Source: Gramella sp. MAR_2010_147 (GTDB taxonomy: Bacteria > Bacteroidota > Bacteroidia > Flavobacteriales > Flavobacteriaceae). From it: a stretch of 64,000 bases of DNA. Under the pieces are notes generated by a model. It was not told the DNA's origin. It saw nothing but the letters and a program-made list of their open reading frames with translations, and searched no databases. The position numbers and the translations under genes are program-made. Location: the NCBI RefSeq assembly GCF_900105135.1, contig NZ_LT629741.1:434001-498000 (forward strand), read 5' to 3'. Position 1 is the stretch's first letter. Each line of letters starts with the position of its first letter. Shown piece by piece: positions 63,963 to 64,000 of this stretch.

Positions 63963-64000
63963 ATACAAGCTAGATAAGGGCGTATGGGGAATGCCTAGGC
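63963..64000 (+). rRNA. rrl: 23S ribosomal RNA, 5' end only
   Basis: AAGCTAGATAAGGGCGTATGG then GGAATGCC aligns with the first bases of E. coli 23S (AAGCGACTAAGCGTACACGG). The gene runs off the window. The first base is approximate. Confidence 0.85.

Overview
The window is a chromosomal segment of a gliding flavobacterium (Bacteroidota). The 16S rRNA and gene content look closest to Gramella/Christiangramia and relatives; that placement is from memory, not a search. Supporting signs are gldF/gldG, weak or absent Shine-Dalgarno sequences, promoters with the Bacteroidota -7 box TAnnTTTG, low G+C, and families typical of the phylum (DUF4494, DUF4294, a MoaC-MoaB fusion). No phage, integrase, IS transposase or CRISPR array was seen.

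Layout. 1-11.2 kb: a molybdenum-cofactor locus on the + strand. It starts with the 3' part of a molybdopterin dehydrogenase large subunit and a one-domain ModE-type regulator. Then come a cysteine desulfurase, XdhC, a MocA-type nucleotidyltransferase, MoaD, a MoeB-rhodanese protein, MoaE, a MoaC-MoaB fusion, MoaA, MoeA and a TauE/SafE permease. moaA carries a one-base frameshift in a G run. A strong ModE-box-like palindrome lies between modE and the biosynthesis genes.

11.2-18.2 kb: a family 2 glycosyltransferase behind a textbook sigma-54 promoter, a DUF4494 gene, and a 1495-residue protein made of two tandem UvrA-like units. 18.6-29.6 kb: a Tat-signal TldD, TldE, then a tightly packed DUF4159 / MoxR ATPase / DUF58 / BatA-like / DUF4175-like / GATase-like membrane protein operon. 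29.6-30.8 kb: a CDGSH iron-sulfur protein beside non-coding repeat elements, one with 21-bp terminal inverted repeats.

30.7-43.9 kb, mostly - strand: a DUF481 protein, a large Cys/Met-type PLP enzyme, small secreted proteins, a TPR histidine kinase/LytTR regulator pair, a GAF histidine kinase, MgtC, and a DoxX / DsrE / SoxB-like operon that suggests sulfur chemistry. 44-53 kb: housekeeping genes (mnmE, dnaN, gldF-gldG, SAM hydrolase, phoH, purC). 53-61 kb: acetyl-CoA synthetase convergent with an exonuclease and a cNMP/CBS/DUF294 protein (an acetate-utilisation neighbourhood), topoisomerase IB, an M42 peptidase and a DUF4294 protein. 61.1-64 kb: an rRNA operon with three tandem promoters, 16S, tRNA-Ile, tRNA-Ala and the first bases of 23S.

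The most notable items are the ModE-box/one-domain ModE pair with the moaA frameshift, the tandem UvrA2-like protein behind a perfect palindrome, the sigma-54 glycosyltransferase, the TldD/TldE-MoxR module, a TTATCAA heptanucleotide repeat just before gldF, and several families of hairpin repeats.
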